Numbered from the stretch's first letter, positions 1-9,756 are shown. The stretch: DNA of 64,000 bases from Bordetella holmesii ATCC 51541 (GCA_000612485.1 CP007494.1:1364001-1428000); one strand, 5' to 3'. Notes: generated by a model not told the origin, from the letters alone. Numbers and translations are program-made.

Positions 1-1111
1 GAATGTCGGTCACCACCGTGGGGCTGAAGAAATACCCCTTGTCTGACGGAGCATCGCCGCCGAGTACGATCTTGGCACCGTGCTTGCGCGCGTCGTCGAT
101 GAACTGCTTCATGGCAGGCACCCGGCGCTCGTGGGCAAGCGGGCCCATTTCAACGCCGGCATCCATGCCGTTGCCAACCTTGATGCCGGACAGCACTTCC
201 GTAAAGCGCGCCACGAAAGCGTCATACGCGCCTTCCTGGACATAGAACCGGGTGGGCGAGACGTATACCTGTCCCGCGTTGCGGATTTTGAACCGGGCCA
301 GCATTTCAGCGGCGCGCGTGACATCGGCGTCATCGAAAACCAGCACGGGAGAGTGGCCGCCCAATTCCATGGTCACGCGCTTCATGTGCGCGCCGGCCAG
401 CGCGGCAAGCTGCTTGCCGACGGGCACCGAGCCGGTGAACGAGACCTTGCGCACGATGGGGGACCGAATCAAGTAGTCGGATATCTTGGCCGGTTCGCCC
501 CAAACGATGTTCAGGCAGCCTTTGGGTAAGCCGGCCTCATGGAACAGGCGGGCAATGGCCATGACGGCGCTGGGAGAATCTTCCGGCCCCTTGAGAACCA
601 TGGTGCAGCCGGCGCCCAAGGCCGCGCAGATTTTGCGGATGGCCTGGTTGTAGGGGAAATTCCAGGGGGTGAAGGCCGCGCACACTCCGATGGGTTCGTG
701 GAGCACCAACTGGCGGGCATCGGGATTGCGCGGCGGCACGATGCGGCCATAGATCCGGCGGCATTCTTCGGCGTGCCAATCGGCATGTTCGGAGCAACTG
801 GTGACTTCGCCGATGGCCTCGGCCAGAGGCTTGCCTTGGTCAAGGGTCATGTTGCGACCGATCTCCTGGGCGTGCTCCCGTGAAAGAGCGCCTACCTTGC
901 GCAGGATGGCCGAACGCTCCATCGGCGAGGTGCGCTTCCACGTTTCGAAGGCGCGGGCCGCTGCCTCCAGAGCGCGATCCAGATCCGCTTGCGAGGCGTG
1001 AGGAAGCTGGCCTAGTACTTCGCGCGTCGCAGGATTGACCACGTCTTCGGTCTTGCGACCGTCGCCGCTCAGAAATTCACCATCGATATACAAAGCCAAC
1101 TGTTCGTACAT
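1..1111 (-). CDS. NAD(P)-dependent aldehyde dehydrogenase, partial, catalytic Cys replaced by Tyr
   Basis: The N-terminal 370 codons of a succinate-semialdehyde-dehydrogenase-like ALDH; the C-terminus lies left of the window. Family enzymes oxidise aldehydes to acids with NAD(P)+ through a cysteine thiohemiacetal. Visible landmarks are an N-terminal YIDGEF segment, TPWNFP near residue 150, the cofactor-contacting Lys at K174 and the general base Glu in MELGG at E249. The nucleophile motif, normally NAGQ-x-C, reads NAGQVYVSP: the residue aligned with Cys302 of ALDH2 is Tyr283 (codon TAC at 265-263). The spacings K174-E249-Y283 (75 and 34) match the family (76 and 34), so the alignment is secure. 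A single G-to-A change on the coding strand explains it. Substrate cannot be assigned. As read, the protein should lack dehydrogenase activity unless the base is a sequence error. The ATG at 1111 begins the conserved N-terminus. Confidence 0.9.
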   Translation of the reverse strand, partial: MYEQLALYIDGEFLSGDGRKTEDVVNPATREVLGQLPHASQADLDRALEAAARAFETWKRTSPMERSAILRKVGALSREHAQEIGRNMTLDQGKPLAEAIGEVTSCSEHADWHAEECRRIYGRIVPPRNPDARQLVLHEPIGVCAAFTPWNFPYNQAIRKICAALGAGCTMVLKGPEDSPSAVMAIARLFHEAGLPKGCLNIVWGEPAKISDYLIRSPIVRKVSFTGSVPVGKQLAALAGAHMKRVTMELGGHSPVLVFDDADVTRAAEMLARFKIRNAGQVYVSPTRFYVQEGAYDAFVARFTEVLSGIKVGNGMDAGVEMGPLAHERRVPAMKQFIDDARKHGAKIVLGGDAPSDKGYFFSPTVVTDI

Positions 1112-1281
1112 GCCAGTCTTTCCTCGGGGGAATTGGTGGGGTGGGGGCGCGGCAGGCACCCCGTGTGGCGCCAGTCTAAACCAGCTTGGTTCCCTGTGTA
1201 GGGGCCACTAACGGCCTAAACGGGGGAACCAATACATCCCAGGTTCACGGGCGCGAGGCGCGGGCGCTGTATCGATTGGGT

Positions 1282-2109
1282 ATGATCGCGGGCTACCACA
1301 TGGAAGCACGGGTCCTTGACGCCCGCTCCAGCCCTTTTGCCAGCCGACAACTGACCGTGCAGCCAGACACCGCAACCCGCCAGAGCCTGTTCTCGAGAGT
1401 GTTATTTCGTTTCATCGACTGGCTGCATGGACGGATCGCGCGGGCCTCCAAGGTCGGAGATCCACCCATTTTCGACAACCGGCTCTTTGCCTGGGTCCCT
1501 GCGTTCGAAGCGCAAACGCCGGTCATCCGCGCCGAGCTAGAGCAATTGCTCGCCGATCGGGAAAAATTGCCGGCCTTCCATGAGATTTCGCCAGATGTGG
1601 GCATGATCACCCGCGACGATCAGTGGAAGACGTTCGTCTTCATGGGCTATGGGATGCGGTCTGAACGTAATCTGGCTCGTTGCCCGGGCACCGCGCGCGC
1701 CTTGCAGGGAATTCCGGGCATACGGACGGCTTTTTTCTCCATACTGGAGCCGGGCAAGCGCATCCCCTTGCACAAAGGCCCCTACAACGGTGTGCTGCGC
1801 TTGCATCTCGGGTTGCGCGTGCCGCAGCCGCGCGAGCGCTGCTGGATCGAGGTCGATGGGCAACGTTACTCCTGGCGGGAGGGCGAGGCGGTGATTTTCG
1901 ACGACCTCTATCCACATCAGGTGCATAACGACACCGATGGGCTGCGTGCGGTGCTGTTCGTGGATTTCGAGCGGCCGTGCCACGCACCGGTCAGCTGGCT
2001 CAACCGGCTGGTGCTGGCCGTCGCTCCCATGAGCGACGAGATCCGCCGCGGCAAGGCTAACCACGATGCCTGGGAGAAAACCTACTATGACCAGAGAAAC
2101 GGCCGCTGA
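1282..2109 (+). CDS. Aspartyl/asparaginyl beta-hydroxylase family dioxygenase (LpxO-like)
   Basis: A 2-oxoglutarate/Fe(II) dioxygenase of the Asp/Asn beta-hydroxylase family. Bacterial members include LpxO, which 2-hydroxylates lipid A acyl chains at the inner membrane; that role is plausible here but inferred. The jelly-roll core is clear: PLHKGPYNGVLRLHLGL carries the first iron-ligand His (about residue 164), and DDLYPHQVHND carries the second (about 212 or 215), followed by the R-x-x-LFVDFERP strand that holds the 2-oxoglutarate-binding Arg. About 275 residues. The start is uncertain: ATG 1282 and ATG 1300 are both in frame, neither has a strong Shine-Dalgarno, and the open frame extends further upstream. 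It is divergent from the aldehyde dehydrogenase and not part of the ribosomal operon that follows. Confidence 0.82.
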   Translation: MIAGYHMEARVLDARSSPFASRQLTVQPDTATRQSLFSRVLFRFIDWLHGRIARASKVGDPPIFDNRLFAWVPAFEAQTPVIRAELEQLLADREKLPAFHEISPDVGMITRDDQWKTFVFMGYGMRSERNLARCPGTARALQGIPGIRTAFFSILEPGKRIPLHKGPYNGVLRLHLGLRVPQPRERCWIEVDGQRYSWREGEAVIFDDLYPHQVHNDTDGLRAVLFVDFERPCHAPVSWLNRLVLAVAPMSDEIRRGKANHDAWEKTYYDQRNGR

Positions 2110-2185
2110 CTCGCCTGTAAAAATCGGGTCGCATCAGGCGTTGCATAACGCAGACAGCCATCTTGATTTTTAATCCCGAAGCCGC

Positions 2186-2214
2186 TTGCGTTCCCAAGTG
2201 AGGCGGGATAGAAT
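2186..2214 (+). promoter_or_regulatory. Predicted sigma70-type promoter of the spc-alpha ribosomal operon
   Basis: TTGCGT (2186-2191) and TAGAAT (2209-2214) are separated by 17 bases, close to the vegetative consensus. It is the best promoter-like pair in the 385-base gap before rplN and points into the ribosomal cluster. The start site is predicted, not shown. Confidence 0.65.
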
Positions 2215-2494
2215 AAACAGCTTTCCCAAATTGTTGGTTGGGTTGGCCCAGGCCTAGCCGCGAAGCAGCACGAGTTGCTTTTGCGCAGAACGGAACCCAG
2301 GGATTCGTCCTTTGGGGGAAAGATGGGCTTGGCGCCGGTTTGACTGACTTGTGGGAAAACCCCAGCAGGATTTCAACCCAGGGTCGTTGCTGCCAGCAGG
2401 CGGCGCGGACCTGACGGGACCAAAACTGGCAGGAAATGCGGGCCTATCCAACCGGGAAGGACGTGTTTTCAGTTAAGTTGGAACAGGAAAAATC
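2215..2494 (+). promoter_or_regulatory. Long untranslated leader upstream of rplN
   Basis: About 270 bases lie between the predicted promoter and the rplN start without a supportable gene. The stretch is G+C-rich with several short complementary segments, and ends in a purine-rich GGAACAGGAAAA run just before the rplN ATG. It matches no riboswitch or RNA family I know. A leader this long in front of ribosomal protein genes would suit autogenous regulation, but I see no clear mimic of an rRNA binding site. Confidence 0.4.
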
Positions 2495-2863
2495 ATGATC
2501 CAAATGCAGACCACGCTGGACGTGGCCGATAACACTGGTGCGCGTGCTGTCATGTGCATCAAGGTGCTCGGTGGCTCCAAGCGCCGCTATGCCGGTATCG
2601 GCGACATCATCAAGGTGAGCGTCAAAGATGCGGCTCCGCGCGGGCGCGTCAAAAAAGGCGAAATTTACAACGCTGTGGTGGTTCGTACCGCCAAGGGCGT
2701 GCGCCGCAAAGACGGTTCGCTGATTCGTTTCGGTGGCAATGCCGCCGTGTTGCTCAATGCCAAGCTGGAGCCCATCGGCACCCGCATCTTCGGACCCGTT
2801 ACGCGTGAACTGCGTACCGAGAAGTTCATGAAGATCGTGTCGTTGGCCCCGGAAGTGCTGTAA
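2495..2863 (+). CDS. rplN: 50S ribosomal protein L14
   Basis: The 122-residue L14 of the large subunit, which sits at the interface with the 30S near the factor-binding site. The N-terminal [16 protein letters not shown] and the KGVRRKDGS and [12 protein letters not shown] segments are diagnostic, and the length equals the family norm. It is the first gene of the cluster here: rpsQ, which precedes rplN in most spc-type operons, is not upstream, so this operon starts from its own promoter. rplX follows after a 10-base gap containing GGAG. Confidence 0.97.
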   Translation: MIQMQTTLDVADNTGARAVMCIKVLGGSKRRYAGIGDIIKVSVKDAAPRGRVKKGEIYNAVVVRTAKGVRRKDGSLIRFGGNAAVLLNAKLEPIGTRIFGPVTRELRTEKFMKIVSLAPEVL

Positions 2864-2873
2864 GGAGCCCGCG

Positions 2874-3194
2874 ATGAACAACATCCGTAAAGGCGACGAA
2901 GTCATCGTTCTGACCGGCCGCGACAAGAAGCGTCGTGGCGTTGTGCTGGCCCGCGTTGACGCCGACCACGTGCTGGTCGAAGGCGTGAACGTCGTGAAGA
3001 AGCACATGAAGGCCAACCCCATGGCCAACAACCCCGGCGGCATCGTCGAAAAGACGCTTCCGATCCATATCTCGAACGTGGCACTCTTTAACCCCGCTAC
3101 CGGCAAGGCCGATCGCGTGGGCGTCAAAGAAGAGGACGGCCGCAAAGTTCGTGTGTTCCGTTCCAATGGTGCCGTTGTCGGCGCCAAGGCGTAA
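2874..3194 (+). CDS. rplX: 50S ribosomal protein L24
   Basis: L24, 106 residues, an assembly-initiator protein that binds the 5' domain of 23S rRNA. A KOW motif ([19 protein letters not shown]) lies at residues 5-25, followed by the [12 protein letters not shown] segment typical of the family. Its start is preceded by GGAG, and it sits between rplN and rplE in the usual order. Confidence 0.97.
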   Translation: MNNIRKGDEVIVLTGRDKKRRGVVLARVDADHVLVEGVNVVKKHMKANPMANNPGGIVEKTLPIHISNVALFNPATGKADRVGVKEEDGRKVRVFRSNGAVVGAKA

Positions 3195-3206
3195 GGGGCG
3201 AAAGAC

Positions 3207-3745
3207 ATGTCTCGTTTGCAAGATTTCTACAAGAGCAAGGTCGCTGTCGACCTGCAAGCCAAGTTTGGCTACAAAAGCGTGATGGAAGTCCCCGCATCAC
3301 CAAGATCACCCTGAACATGGGTGTCTCGGAAGCTGTGGCGGACAAGAAGGTCATCGAGCATGCTGTCTCGGACCTGACCAAGATCGCCGGTCAAAAGCCC
3401 GTCATTACCAAGACGCGCAAAGCTATCGCGGGTTTCAAGATCCGTGAAAACTACCCGATCGGTTGCATGGTCACGCTGCGTGGTCAACGCATGTACGAAT
3501 TCCTGGATCGCCTGGTTGCTGTCGCGCTGCCGCGTGTACGTGACTTCCGTGGTATCTCGGGTCGTGCGTTTGACGGCCGCGGCAACTACAATATCGGGGT
3601 GAAAGAGCAGATCATTTTCCCCGAAATCGAGTACGACAAGATCGACGCGCTGCGTGGGCTGAATATCAGCATCACCACCTCCGCCAAGACCGACGAAGAA
3701 GCCAAGGCGCTCTTGACCGCCTTCAGCTTTCCGTTCCGCAACTAA
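3207..3745 (+). CDS. rplE: 50S ribosomal protein L5, interrupted by a one-base frameshift
   Basis: L5 binds 5S rRNA and contacts the P-site tRNA; it is essential. The start at 3207 encodes [20 protein letters not shown] and stays in frame to VMEVP, where a run of four C (3290-3293) is followed by out-of-frame sequence and a stop. Adding one C restores [20 protein letters not shown] and a normal protein of about 179 residues ending FSFPFRN at 3745. The downstream part alone is open from 3317. Every other part is intact and nothing suggests programmed frameshifting. Because the gene is essential, a missed C in the consensus is the simplest explanation. Confidence 0.93.
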
Positions 3746-3757
3746 GGGGCTGATGAC

Positions 3758-4063
3758 GTGGCTAAACTTTCCCTCATCAATCGCGACATCAAGCGCGCCA
3801 AGCTGGCTGACAAGTTCGCCGCTCGCCGCGCCGAATTGAAAGCGATCATCGACGACCAGTCGAAGACCGACGAAGAACGTTACCAGGCTCGGCTGAAGCT
3901 GCAACAATTGCCGCGCAATGCCAACCCGACGCGCCAACGCAATCGCTGCGTGGTGACCGGTCGTCCTCGCGGCGTGTTCCGCAAGTTCGGCCTGACCCGT
4001 CACAAACTGCGTGAAATGGCCATGAAGGGCGAAGTGCCCGGCATGACCAAGGCCAGCTGGTAG
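3758..4063 (+). CDS. rpsN: 30S ribosomal protein S14
   Basis: S14, 101 residues, a 30S head protein assembled late. It starts with GTG at 3758 ([12 protein letters not shown]). This is the long zinc-independent form: the CxxC pairs of the short zinc form are absent, while the conserved C-terminal [33 protein letters not shown] segment is present. It lies between rplE and rpsH as in standard spc operons. Confidence 0.96.
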   Translation: MAKLSLINRDIKRAKLADKFAARRAELKAIIDDQSKTDEERYQARLKLQQLPRNANPTRQRNRCVVTGRPRGVFRKFGLTRHKLREMAMKGEVPGMTKASW

Positions 4064-4073
4064 GAGAACGAAT

Positions 4074-4469
4074 ATGAGCATGAGCGATCCCATCGCCGAT
4101 ATGCTGACCCGCATTCGCAATGCGCAGCAAGTTGACAAGACTACGGTGAACATGCCCTCCTCGAAACTGAAAGTGGCTATTGCCACCGTGCTCAAGGACG
4201 AAGGCTATATCGACGGTTTTGAAATCAAGGGCAGCCAGGCCAAGCCTGAGCTGGAAATCTCCCTTAAGTACTACGCCGGCCGTCCGGTTATCGAGCGCAT
4301 CGAGCGCGTCTCGCGCCCCGGTCTGCGTATCTACAAGGGCCGCAGCAACATTCCTCAGGTCATGAACGGCCTGGGTGTGGCTATCGTTTCGACCTCGCGC
4401 GGTGTGATGACCGACCGCAAGGCTCGCGCCAATGGCGTGGGCGGCGAAGTGCTTTGCTACGTGGCCTAA
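4074..4469 (+). CDS. rpsH: 30S ribosomal protein S8
   Basis: S8, 131 residues, a primary 16S rRNA-binding protein of the central domain. In E. coli it also represses the spc operon by binding mRNA near rplE. The [16 protein letters not shown] start and the C-terminal [15 protein letters not shown] and GGEVLCYVA segments are diagnostic. It is separated from rpsN by a short GGAG-containing spacer. Confidence 0.97.
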   Translation: MSMSDPIADMLTRIRNAQQVDKTTVNMPSSKLKVAIATVLKDEGYIDGFEIKGSQAKPELEISLKYYAGRPVIERIERVSRPGLRIYKGRSNIPQVMNGLGVAIVSTSRGVMTDRKARANGVGGEVLCYVA

Positions 4470-4479
4470 GGAGAGTCGA

Positions 4480-5013
4480 ATGTCACGTATCGCTAAGTAT
4501 CCGGTCGAACTGCCCAAGGGTGTTGAAGCCAGCATCCAGCAGGATCAGATCACCGTCAAGGGCCCGCTGGGCACCTTGGTGCAATCGCTGACGGGCGACG
4601 TCAACGTGGTTCAAGACGACGGCAAGCTGACCTTCGCCGTCGCCAACGACACGCGTCACGCCAATGCCATGTCGGGTACCGTGCGCGCGCTGGTTGCCAA
4701 TATGGTGACCGGTGTGAGCAAGGGCTTCGAGCGCAAGCTGACGCTGGTTGGCGTGGGTTACCGTGCATCCGTGCAAGGTGACGCCGTCAAGCTGCAGTTG
4801 GGCTTTTCGCACGACGTTTTGCACAAGCTGCCCGCCGGTGTTAAGGCGGAGTGCCCGACCCAGACGGAAATCGTCATCAAGGGCTCCAACAAGCAAGTCG
4901 TCGGTCAAGTGGCCGCGGAAATCCGTGCTTACCGTCAACCCGAACCCTACAAGGGCAAGGGTGTACGTTACGCCGATGAACGCGTCGTCATTAAAGAGAC
5001 CAAGAAGAAGTAA
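4480..5013 (+). CDS. rplF: 50S ribosomal protein L6
   Basis: L6, 177 residues, built of two duplicated alpha/beta domains near the sarcin-ricin region. ATG 4480 ([15 protein letters not shown]) is preceded by AAGGAGAG and gives the family length; an in-frame upstream start would overlap rpsH and is not used. The C-terminal [16 protein letters not shown] motif is conserved in L6. Confidence 0.97.
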   Translation: MSRIAKYPVELPKGVEASIQQDQITVKGPLGTLVQSLTGDVNVVQDDGKLTFAVANDTRHANAMSGTVRALVANMVTGVSKGFERKLTLVGVGYRASVQGDAVKLQLGFSHDVLHKLPAGVKAECPTQTEIVIKGSNKQVVGQVAAEIRAYRQPEPYKGKGVRYADERVVIKETKKK

Positions 5014-5031
5014 CGGCGACAAGGACGAATC

Positions 5032-5397
5032 ATGGACAAAAAAGTTACCCGTTTGCGTCGTGCGGTTCCGACCCGCCGGAAGATTACGCAGCTGGGCGTT
5101 CATCGCCTGTCGGTCTTCCGCTCGAATCTGCACATCTACGCCAACATCATTTCGCCGGAAGGCGATCGTGTGGTCGTCAGCGCCTCGACGCTCGAGGCAG
5201 AAGTGCGCTCGCAGCTGGCAGGTCAGTCTGGCACCGGTGGCAATGCCGCCGCCGCCGCTCTGATCGGCAAGCGTGTGGCCGAAAAGGCCAAGGCTGCCGG
5301 TATTGAACTGGTTGCCTTCGATCGCTCGGGCTTTCGTTACCATGGCCGCGTTAAGGCGCTGGCCGATGCCGCGCGTGAAGCCGGCCTGAAGTTCTAA
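5032..5397 (+). CDS. rplR: 50S ribosomal protein L18
   Basis: L18, 121 residues, binds 5S rRNA together with L5 and L25. After a basic N-terminus ([18 protein letters not shown]) come the [16 protein letters not shown] segment and the C-terminal [24 protein letters not shown] signature. Position between rplF and rpsE is canonical. Confidence 0.96.
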   Translation: MDKKVTRLRRAVPTRRKITQLGVHRLSVFRSNLHIYANIISPEGDRVVVSASTLEAEVRSQLAGQSGTGGNAAAAALIGKRVAEKAKAAGIELVAFDRSGFRYHGRVKALADAAREAGLKF

Positions 5398-5412
5398 GCG
5401 AGGATCAGTCAA

Positions 5413-5934
5413 ATGGCTAAAGTACAAGGCAAGAACGCCGCGGAAAAAGAGAACGACGACGGTCTGCGCGAGAAGATGATCGCGGTCAACCGCGTGAGCA
5501 AAGTGGTCAAGGGTGGTCGCACCATGAGCTTTGCCGCGCTGACCGTGGTGGGCGATGGTGATGGTCGTATCGGCATGGGCAAGGGCAAGGCGCGTGAAGT
5601 GCCGGTGTCGGTCCAGAAGGCAATGGAACAGGCCCGCCGCGGTTTGTTCAAGGTTGCCCTGAAGAACGGCACGCTGTATCACACCGTGGTAGGCAAGCAT
5701 GGCGCCTCGACGGTGCTGATCTCGCCGGCCGCTGAAGGTACTGGCGTGATCGCCGGCGGCCCGATGCGCGCTATTTTTGAAGTGATGGGCGTGCGCAACG
5801 TCGTGGCCAAGAGTCTTGGCTCGAGCAACCCCTACAACATGGTTCGCGCCACGTTGAATGGTCTGCGCAATTCCCTGACCCCGTCGGAAGTTGCTGCCAA
5901 GCGCGGCAAAACCGTCGAAGAGATCCTGGGGTAA
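5413..5934 (+). CDS. rpsE: 30S ribosomal protein S5
   Basis: S5, 173 residues, a 30S protein affecting decoding accuracy and mRNA helicase activity at the entry channel. An N-terminal double-stranded RNA-binding-type domain ([36 protein letters not shown]) is followed by a C-terminal S5 fold with [15 protein letters not shown]. rpmD starts almost immediately after its stop. Confidence 0.97.
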   Translation: MAKVQGKNAAEKENDDGLREKMIAVNRVSKVVKGGRTMSFAALTVVGDGDGRIGMGKGKAREVPVSVQKAMEQARRGLFKVALKNGTLYHTVVGKHGASTVLISPAAEGTGVIAGGPMRAIFEVMGVRNVVAKSLGSSNPYNMVRATLNGLRNSLTPSEVAAKRGKTVEEILG

Positions 5935-5937
5935 ATC

Positions 5938-6123
5938 ATGGCTCAGAAGCAGATCAAAATTACGCTCGTACGCTCGGTGATCGGTACCAAGCAATCCCAC
6001 CGCGATACCGTTCGCGGCCTGGGTCTGCGTGGTCTCAACAGCAGCCGTGTGCTGCTCGACACGCCGGAAGTGCGCGGGATGATCCGCAAGGTGGATTATC
6101 TCGTCTCCGTGTCGGAAGCCTAA
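5938..6123 (+). CDS. rpmD: 50S ribosomal protein L30
   Basis: L30, 61 residues, a small ferredoxin-like-fold protein of the large subunit. It has the expected [25 protein letters not shown] pattern and a full length. Only three bases separate it from rpsE, pointing to translational coupling. Confidence 0.95.
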   Translation: MAQKQIKITLVRSVIGTKQSHRDTVRGLGLRGLNSSRVLLDTPEVRGMIRKVDYLVSVSEA

Positions 6124-6132
6124 GGAATCACG

Positions 6133-6573
6133 ATGTCGGATATTCAACTTAATTCGCTGAAGCCCGCTGAGGGCTCCAAGCACGCCAAGCGCCGCGTCGG
6201 CCGTGGCATCGGTTCCGGTCTGGGTAAGACTGCCGGCCGTGGTCACAAGGGTCAGAAGTCGCGTTCGGGCGGTTTCCACAAGGTTGGCTTCGAAGGCGGT
6301 CAAATGCCGCTGCAGCGTCGCCTGCCCAAGCGTGGTTTCACCCCGCTCGGTCAGCATCTGTACGCCGAAGTCCGTTTGTCGGATCTGCAGCGTCTGGATG
6401 TCGAGGAAGTCGACGTCCAGGCCCTGAAGGCCGCAGGCGTGGTTGGCCAAGGCGTGCGTTATGCCAAGGTCATCAAGTCGGGTGAACTCTCGCGCAAAGT
6501 GGTGCTGCGTGGCATCACTGCGACGGCCGGCGCTCGCGCCGCTGTCGAGGCCGCGGGCGGCTCGCTTGCTTGA
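6133..6573 (+). CDS. rplO: 50S ribosomal protein L15
   Basis: L15, 146 residues. The glycine- and arginine-rich N-terminal extension that threads into 23S rRNA is clear ([22 protein letters not shown]), followed by [15 protein letters not shown] and a globular C-terminus. It directly precedes secY, the conserved order. Confidence 0.97.
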   Translation: MSDIQLNSLKPAEGSKHAKRRVGRGIGSGLGKTAGRGHKGQKSRSGGFHKVGFEGGQMPLQRRLPKRGFTPLGQHLYAEVRLSDLQRLDVEEVDVQALKAAGVVGQGVRYAKVIKSGELSRKVVLRGITATAGARAAVEAAGGSLA

Positions 6574-6587
6574 TCGCGAGGTGACGC

Positions 6588-7913
6588 GTGGCTAAAGCGC
6601 AGGCACTGGGCAAGACCGGTACCCGATACGGCGATCTGAAGCGCCGTATCGTGTTCCTGGTCCTCGCCCTCGTGGTTTACCGTCTCGGTACTCACATCCC
6701 TGTTCCGGGCATCAATCCGGACGCGCTGGCGGACTTGTTCCGCCAGAACCAGGGCGGGATCCTGGGCCTGTTCAACATGTTCTCGGGCGGTGCGCTTTCG
6801 CGCTTTTCGATTTTTGCCCTGGGGATCATGCCGTACATTTCGGCATCCATCATCATGCAGTTGATGTCGGTGGTGGTGCCGTCGCTGGAAGCGCTCAAGA
6901 AAGAGGGCGAAGCCGGCCGGCGCAAGATCACCCAATACACCCGCTACGGCACGGTCGTGCTGGCGCTGGTGCAGGCTGTGGGCATATCGGTGGCGCTGGA
7001 ATCGCAACCCGGGCTCGTTGTCGATCCGGGCATGTTGTTCCGCTTCACGACCATCGTGACGCTGGTCACTGGCACCATGTTCGTCATGTGGCTGGGTGAG
7101 CAGATTACCGAACGTGGTCTGGGCAATGGTATTTCGATCCTGATCTTCACTGGTATCGTCGCGGGCTTGCCCACGGCGCTGGCAGGGCTGCTGGACCTGG
7201 TGCGCACCAACTCAATGTCGGTGGTGTCTGCCCTGTTCATCATTGCTCTGGTGGTACTGGTGACGGCGTTTGTCGTGTTCGTTGAACGCGGTCAGCGCAA
7301 AATCACGGTCAATTATGCCAAGCGCCAGGTGGGCAACAAGGTCTACGGTGGTCAGAGCTCGCATTTGCCGCTCAAGCTGAACATGGCCGGGGTGATTCCG
7401 CCGATCTTTGCATCGTCGATCATTCTGTTCCCGGCCACGATTACCAGCTGGTTCTCCACAGGCGACCGTATGGTCTGGCTGCGCGATCTGGCTGCTGCGC
7501 TTGAGCCTCGTCAACCGCTTTACATCACGTTGTATTCGGTCGCGATCATCTTCTTCTGCTTTTTCTACACGGCTCTGGTGTTTAACAGCCGCGAAACGGC
7601 AGACAACCTGAAGAAGAGCGGTGCGTTCGTTCCGGGGATTCGTCCTGGTGAGCAAACGGCGCGGTATATCGACAAGATTCTGATGCGTCTCACGCTGGCT
7701 GGTGCCCTCTACATCACGTTAGTGTGCTTGCTGCCGGAATTTTTGGTGATGCGTTGGAACGTACCGTTTTACTTCGGTGGAACGTCTCTGTTGATCATTG
7801 TGGTGGTGACGATGGATTTCATGGCGCAGGTTCAGGCCTACATGATGTCTCACCAGTACGACTCGCTGCTCAAGAAGGCTAACTTCAAGGGTACGGGTTT
7901 GCCCATGCGGTAA
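6588..7913 (+). CDS. secY: Protein translocase subunit SecY
   Basis: The 441-residue channel subunit of the SecYEG translocon in the inner membrane. GTG start at 6588. Ten hydrophobic segments can be followed. Signature regions include [25 protein letters not shown] near residue 60, the plug/TM2 region, and the cytosolic C5 loop with [18 protein letters not shown] that contacts SecA and the ribosome. It is embedded in the ribosomal operon as in most bacteria; the infA start follows after nine bases. Confidence 0.98.
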   Translation: MAKAQALGKTGTRYGDLKRRIVFLVLALVVYRLGTHIPVPGINPDALADLFRQNQGGILGLFNMFSGGALSRFSIFALGIMPYISASIIMQLMSVVVPSLEALKKEGEAGRRKITQYTRYGTVVLALVQAVGISVALESQPGLVVDPGMLFRFTTIVTLVTGTMFVMWLGEQITERGLGNGISILIFTGIVAGLPTALAGLLDLVRTNSMSVVSALFIIALVVLVTAFVVFVERGQRKITVNYAKRQVGNKVYGGQSSHLPLKLNMAGVIPPIFASSIILFPATITSWFSTGDRMVWLRDLAAALEPRQPLYITLYSVAIIFFCFFYTALVFNSRETADNLKKSGAFVPGIRPGEQTARYIDKILMRLTLAGALYITLVCLLPEFLVMRWNVPFYFGGTSLLIIVVVTMDFMAQVQAYMMSHQYDSLLKKANFKGTGLPMR

Positions 7914-7922
7914 GCAAAGAGT

Positions 7923-8141
7923 ATGTCAAAGGACGACGTTATCCAGATGCAAGGTGAGGTTCTTGAGAACCTCCCCAACGCAACATTTCGCGTCAAGCTC
8001 GAAAACGGCCACGTGGTGTTGGGCCATATTTCCGGCAAGATGCGCATGCATTACATCCGGATTCTGCCCGGCGACAAGGTCACAGTGGAGCTCACGCCCT
8101 ATGACCTGACACGAGCAAGGATTGTCTTCCGCTCCAAGTGA
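7923..8141 (+). CDS. infA: Translation initiation factor IF-1
   Basis: A 72-residue OB-fold protein that occupies the ribosomal A site during initiation. The sequence ([28 protein letters not shown] ... [18 protein letters not shown] type) is full length. Located between secY and rpmJ, a common arrangement in beta-proteobacteria. Confidence 0.96.
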   Translation: MSKDDVIQMQGEVLENLPNATFRVKLENGHVVLGHISGKMRMHYIRILPGDKVTVELTPYDLTRARIVFRSK

Positions 8142-8176
8142 TGCGGAAACGGATTACGGAAAATTAGGAGTCAACC

Positions 8177-8290
8177 ATGAAAGTAATGGCATCGGTTAAA
8201 CGGATCTGCCGCAATTGCAAAGTTATCAAACGTCACGGCGTCGTGCGTGTCATCTGCACCGACCCGCGTCACAAGCAGCGTCAAGGCTAA
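8177..8290 (+). CDS. rpmJ: 50S ribosomal protein L36
   Basis: A 37-residue zinc-ribbon protein. ATG 8177 is preceded by TTAGGAG. The zinc ligands of the C+ form are all present: CRNC near residues 11-14, a later Cys in VICTDPRH and the adjoining His. Length matches the family exactly. Confidence 0.95.
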
Positions 8291-8301
8291 CCCCGGTTAG
8301 C
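8286..8301 (+). promoter_or_regulatory. Small hairpin between rpmJ and rpsM
   Basis: GCTAAC (8286-8291) pairs with GTTAGC (8296-8301) around a four-base loop, overlapping the rpmJ stop and lying 32 bases before rpsM. The alpha operon of E. coli is controlled by S4 binding upstream of rpsM; this small element could contribute to such a structure, but it is too short for a firm claim. Confidence 0.3.
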
Positions 8302-8332
8302 GGTACGCAACGGATTAAATCAAGGAACAGTC

Positions 8333-8698
8333 ATGGCCCGTATTGCTGGCATTAACATTCCGCCGCAACAGCACGCCGAGATCGGCCTGACCGCCATTTT
8401 TGGCATCGGTCGTACGCGCGCCCGCAAAATTTGCGAAGCTGCTGGTGTGCCCGTTACCAAAAAGGTCAAAGATCTGACCGACGCTGAGCTGGAACGCATC
8501 CGTGAACACCTCGGGGTGTTCACTGTCGAAGGCGACCTGCGTCGTGAAGTACAGCTCTCGATCAAGCGTTTGATCGACCTGGGAACCTACCGCGGTATGC
8601 GTCATAAGCGCGGTTTGCCCGTGCGCGGCCAGCGCACTCGCACCAACGCTCGCACCCGTAAGGGCCCGCGTCGTGCTGCTGCGTCCCTGAAGAAATAA
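8333..8698 (+). CDS. rpsM: 30S ribosomal protein S13
   Basis: S13, 121 residues, a head protein that bridges to the 50S and contacts P-site t[29 protein letters not shown] at the N-terminus and [21 protein letters not shown] near the C-terminus are diagnostic. First gene of the alpha-type block. Confidence 0.97.
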   Translation: MARIAGINIPPQQHAEIGLTAIFGIGRTRARKICEAAGVPVTKKVKDLTDAELERIREHLGVFTVEGDLRREVQLSIKRLIDLGTYRGMRHKRGLPVRGQRTRTNARTRKGPRRAAASLKK

Positions 8699-8713
8699 TC
8701 GAGGATTTAGATT

Positions 8714-9115
8714 ATGGCGAAAGCTTCCACCAGCGGCGCTTCGCGCGTACGCAAAAAGGTTAAGAAGAACGTCTCGGACGGCATCGCGCACGTTCACGCG
8801 TCGTTTAACAACACCATCATCACCATCACCGATCGCCAAGGCAATGCCCTGTCCTGGGCAACTTCGGGTGGTGCCGGCTTTAAGGGTTCGCGCAAATCGA
8901 CCCCGTTCGCCGCTCAGGTCGCCGCTGAAACGGCCGGCCGCGTGGCGATGGAATACGGCATCAAGACCCTCGAAGTTCGCATCAAGGGTCCTGGTCCTGG
9001 CCGCGAATCGTCCGTACGCGCCCTCAATGCGCTGGGTATCAAGATCTCGAGCATTGCCGATATCACGCCCATCCCGCATAACGGCTGCCGTCCGCCGAAG
9101 CGTCGTCGTATCTAA
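8714..9115 (+). CDS. rpsK: 30S ribosomal protein S11
   Basis: S11, 133 residues, a platform protein near the E site. [41 protein letters not shown] and the terminal [16 protein letters not shown] are conserved family segments. It stands between rpsM and rpsD as expected. Confidence 0.97.
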   Translation: MAKASTSGASRVRKKVKKNVSDGIAHVHASFNNTIITITDRQGNALSWATSGGAGFKGSRKSTPFAAQVAAETAGRVAMEYGIKTLEVRIKGPGPGRESSVRALNALGIKISSIADITPIPHNGCRPPKRRRI

Positions 9116-9126
9116 GGGGAACCTTC

Positions 9127-9750
9127 ATGGCTCGTTATACTGGTCCCAAGTGCAAACTCTCGCGCCGCGAGGGCACCGATCTGTTCCTGAAGAGCGCCCG
9201 TCGCTCGCTGGATTCCAAGTGCAAGCTGGACTCCAAGCCTGGCCAACACGGCCGCACTTCGGGTGCTCGTACCTCCGACTACGGTCTGCAGCTGCGCGAA
9301 AAGCAAAAGCTCAAGCGTATGTACGGTGTGCTCGAGAAGCAATTCCGCAAGTACTTCGTTGAAGCTGAGCGTCGTCGTGGCAACACCGGCGAAACGCTGA
9401 TCCAGCTGCTCGAATCGCGTCTGGACAACGTCGTCTACCGTATGGGTTTCGGTTCGACCCGTGCTGAAGCTCGTCAATTGGTGAGCCACCGTGCCATCGA
9501 ACTGAACGGCCACACCGCCGACATCGCTTCGATTCTGGTCAAGGCTGGCGACGTCATCACCGTGCGTGAAGCGGCCAAGAAGCAAGCTCGTATCCGCGAA
9601 TCGCTGGATCTGGCTTCGAGCATCGGCATCCCGCAATGGGTGGAAGTCGATACCAGCAAGATGGCCGGTACGTTCAAGTCGGCTCCGGATCGCGCTGACG
9701 TCGCTCGCGATGTCAACGAATCCATGGTCGTCGAACTGTACTCGCGTTAA
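9127..9750 (+). CDS. rpsD: 30S ribosomal protein S4
   Basis: S4, 207 residues, a primary 16S rRNA-binding protein and, in many bacteria, the autogenous repressor of the alpha operon. N-terminal [18 protein letters not shown] is followed by an S4 RNA-binding domain ([31 protein letters not shown]) starting near residue 97. It ends 179 bases before rpoA, the largest gap inside the cluster. Confidence 0.97.
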   Translation: MARYTGPKCKLSRREGTDLFLKSARRSLDSKCKLDSKPGQHGRTSGARTSDYGLQLREKQKLKRMYGVLEKQFRKYFVEAERRRGNTGETLIQLLESRLDNVVYRMGFGSTRAEARQLVSHRAIELNGHTADIASILVKAGDVITVREAAKKQARIRESLDLASSIGIPQWVEVDTSKMAGTFKSAPDRADVARDVNESMVVELYSR

Positions 9751-9756
9751 TCGTCT

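Noticed and set aside
3286..3297. Programmed ribosomal frameshifting in rplE
   Set aside because: No slippery heptamer or downstream stem is evident, and rplE is not known to use recoding; a missed base is simpler.
4483..6450. A 655-codon open frame on the minus strand across rplF to rplO
   Set aside because: It is antisense to five certain ribosomal genes; codon bias in G+C-rich genes leaves the opposite strand open. The translation shows no domain.
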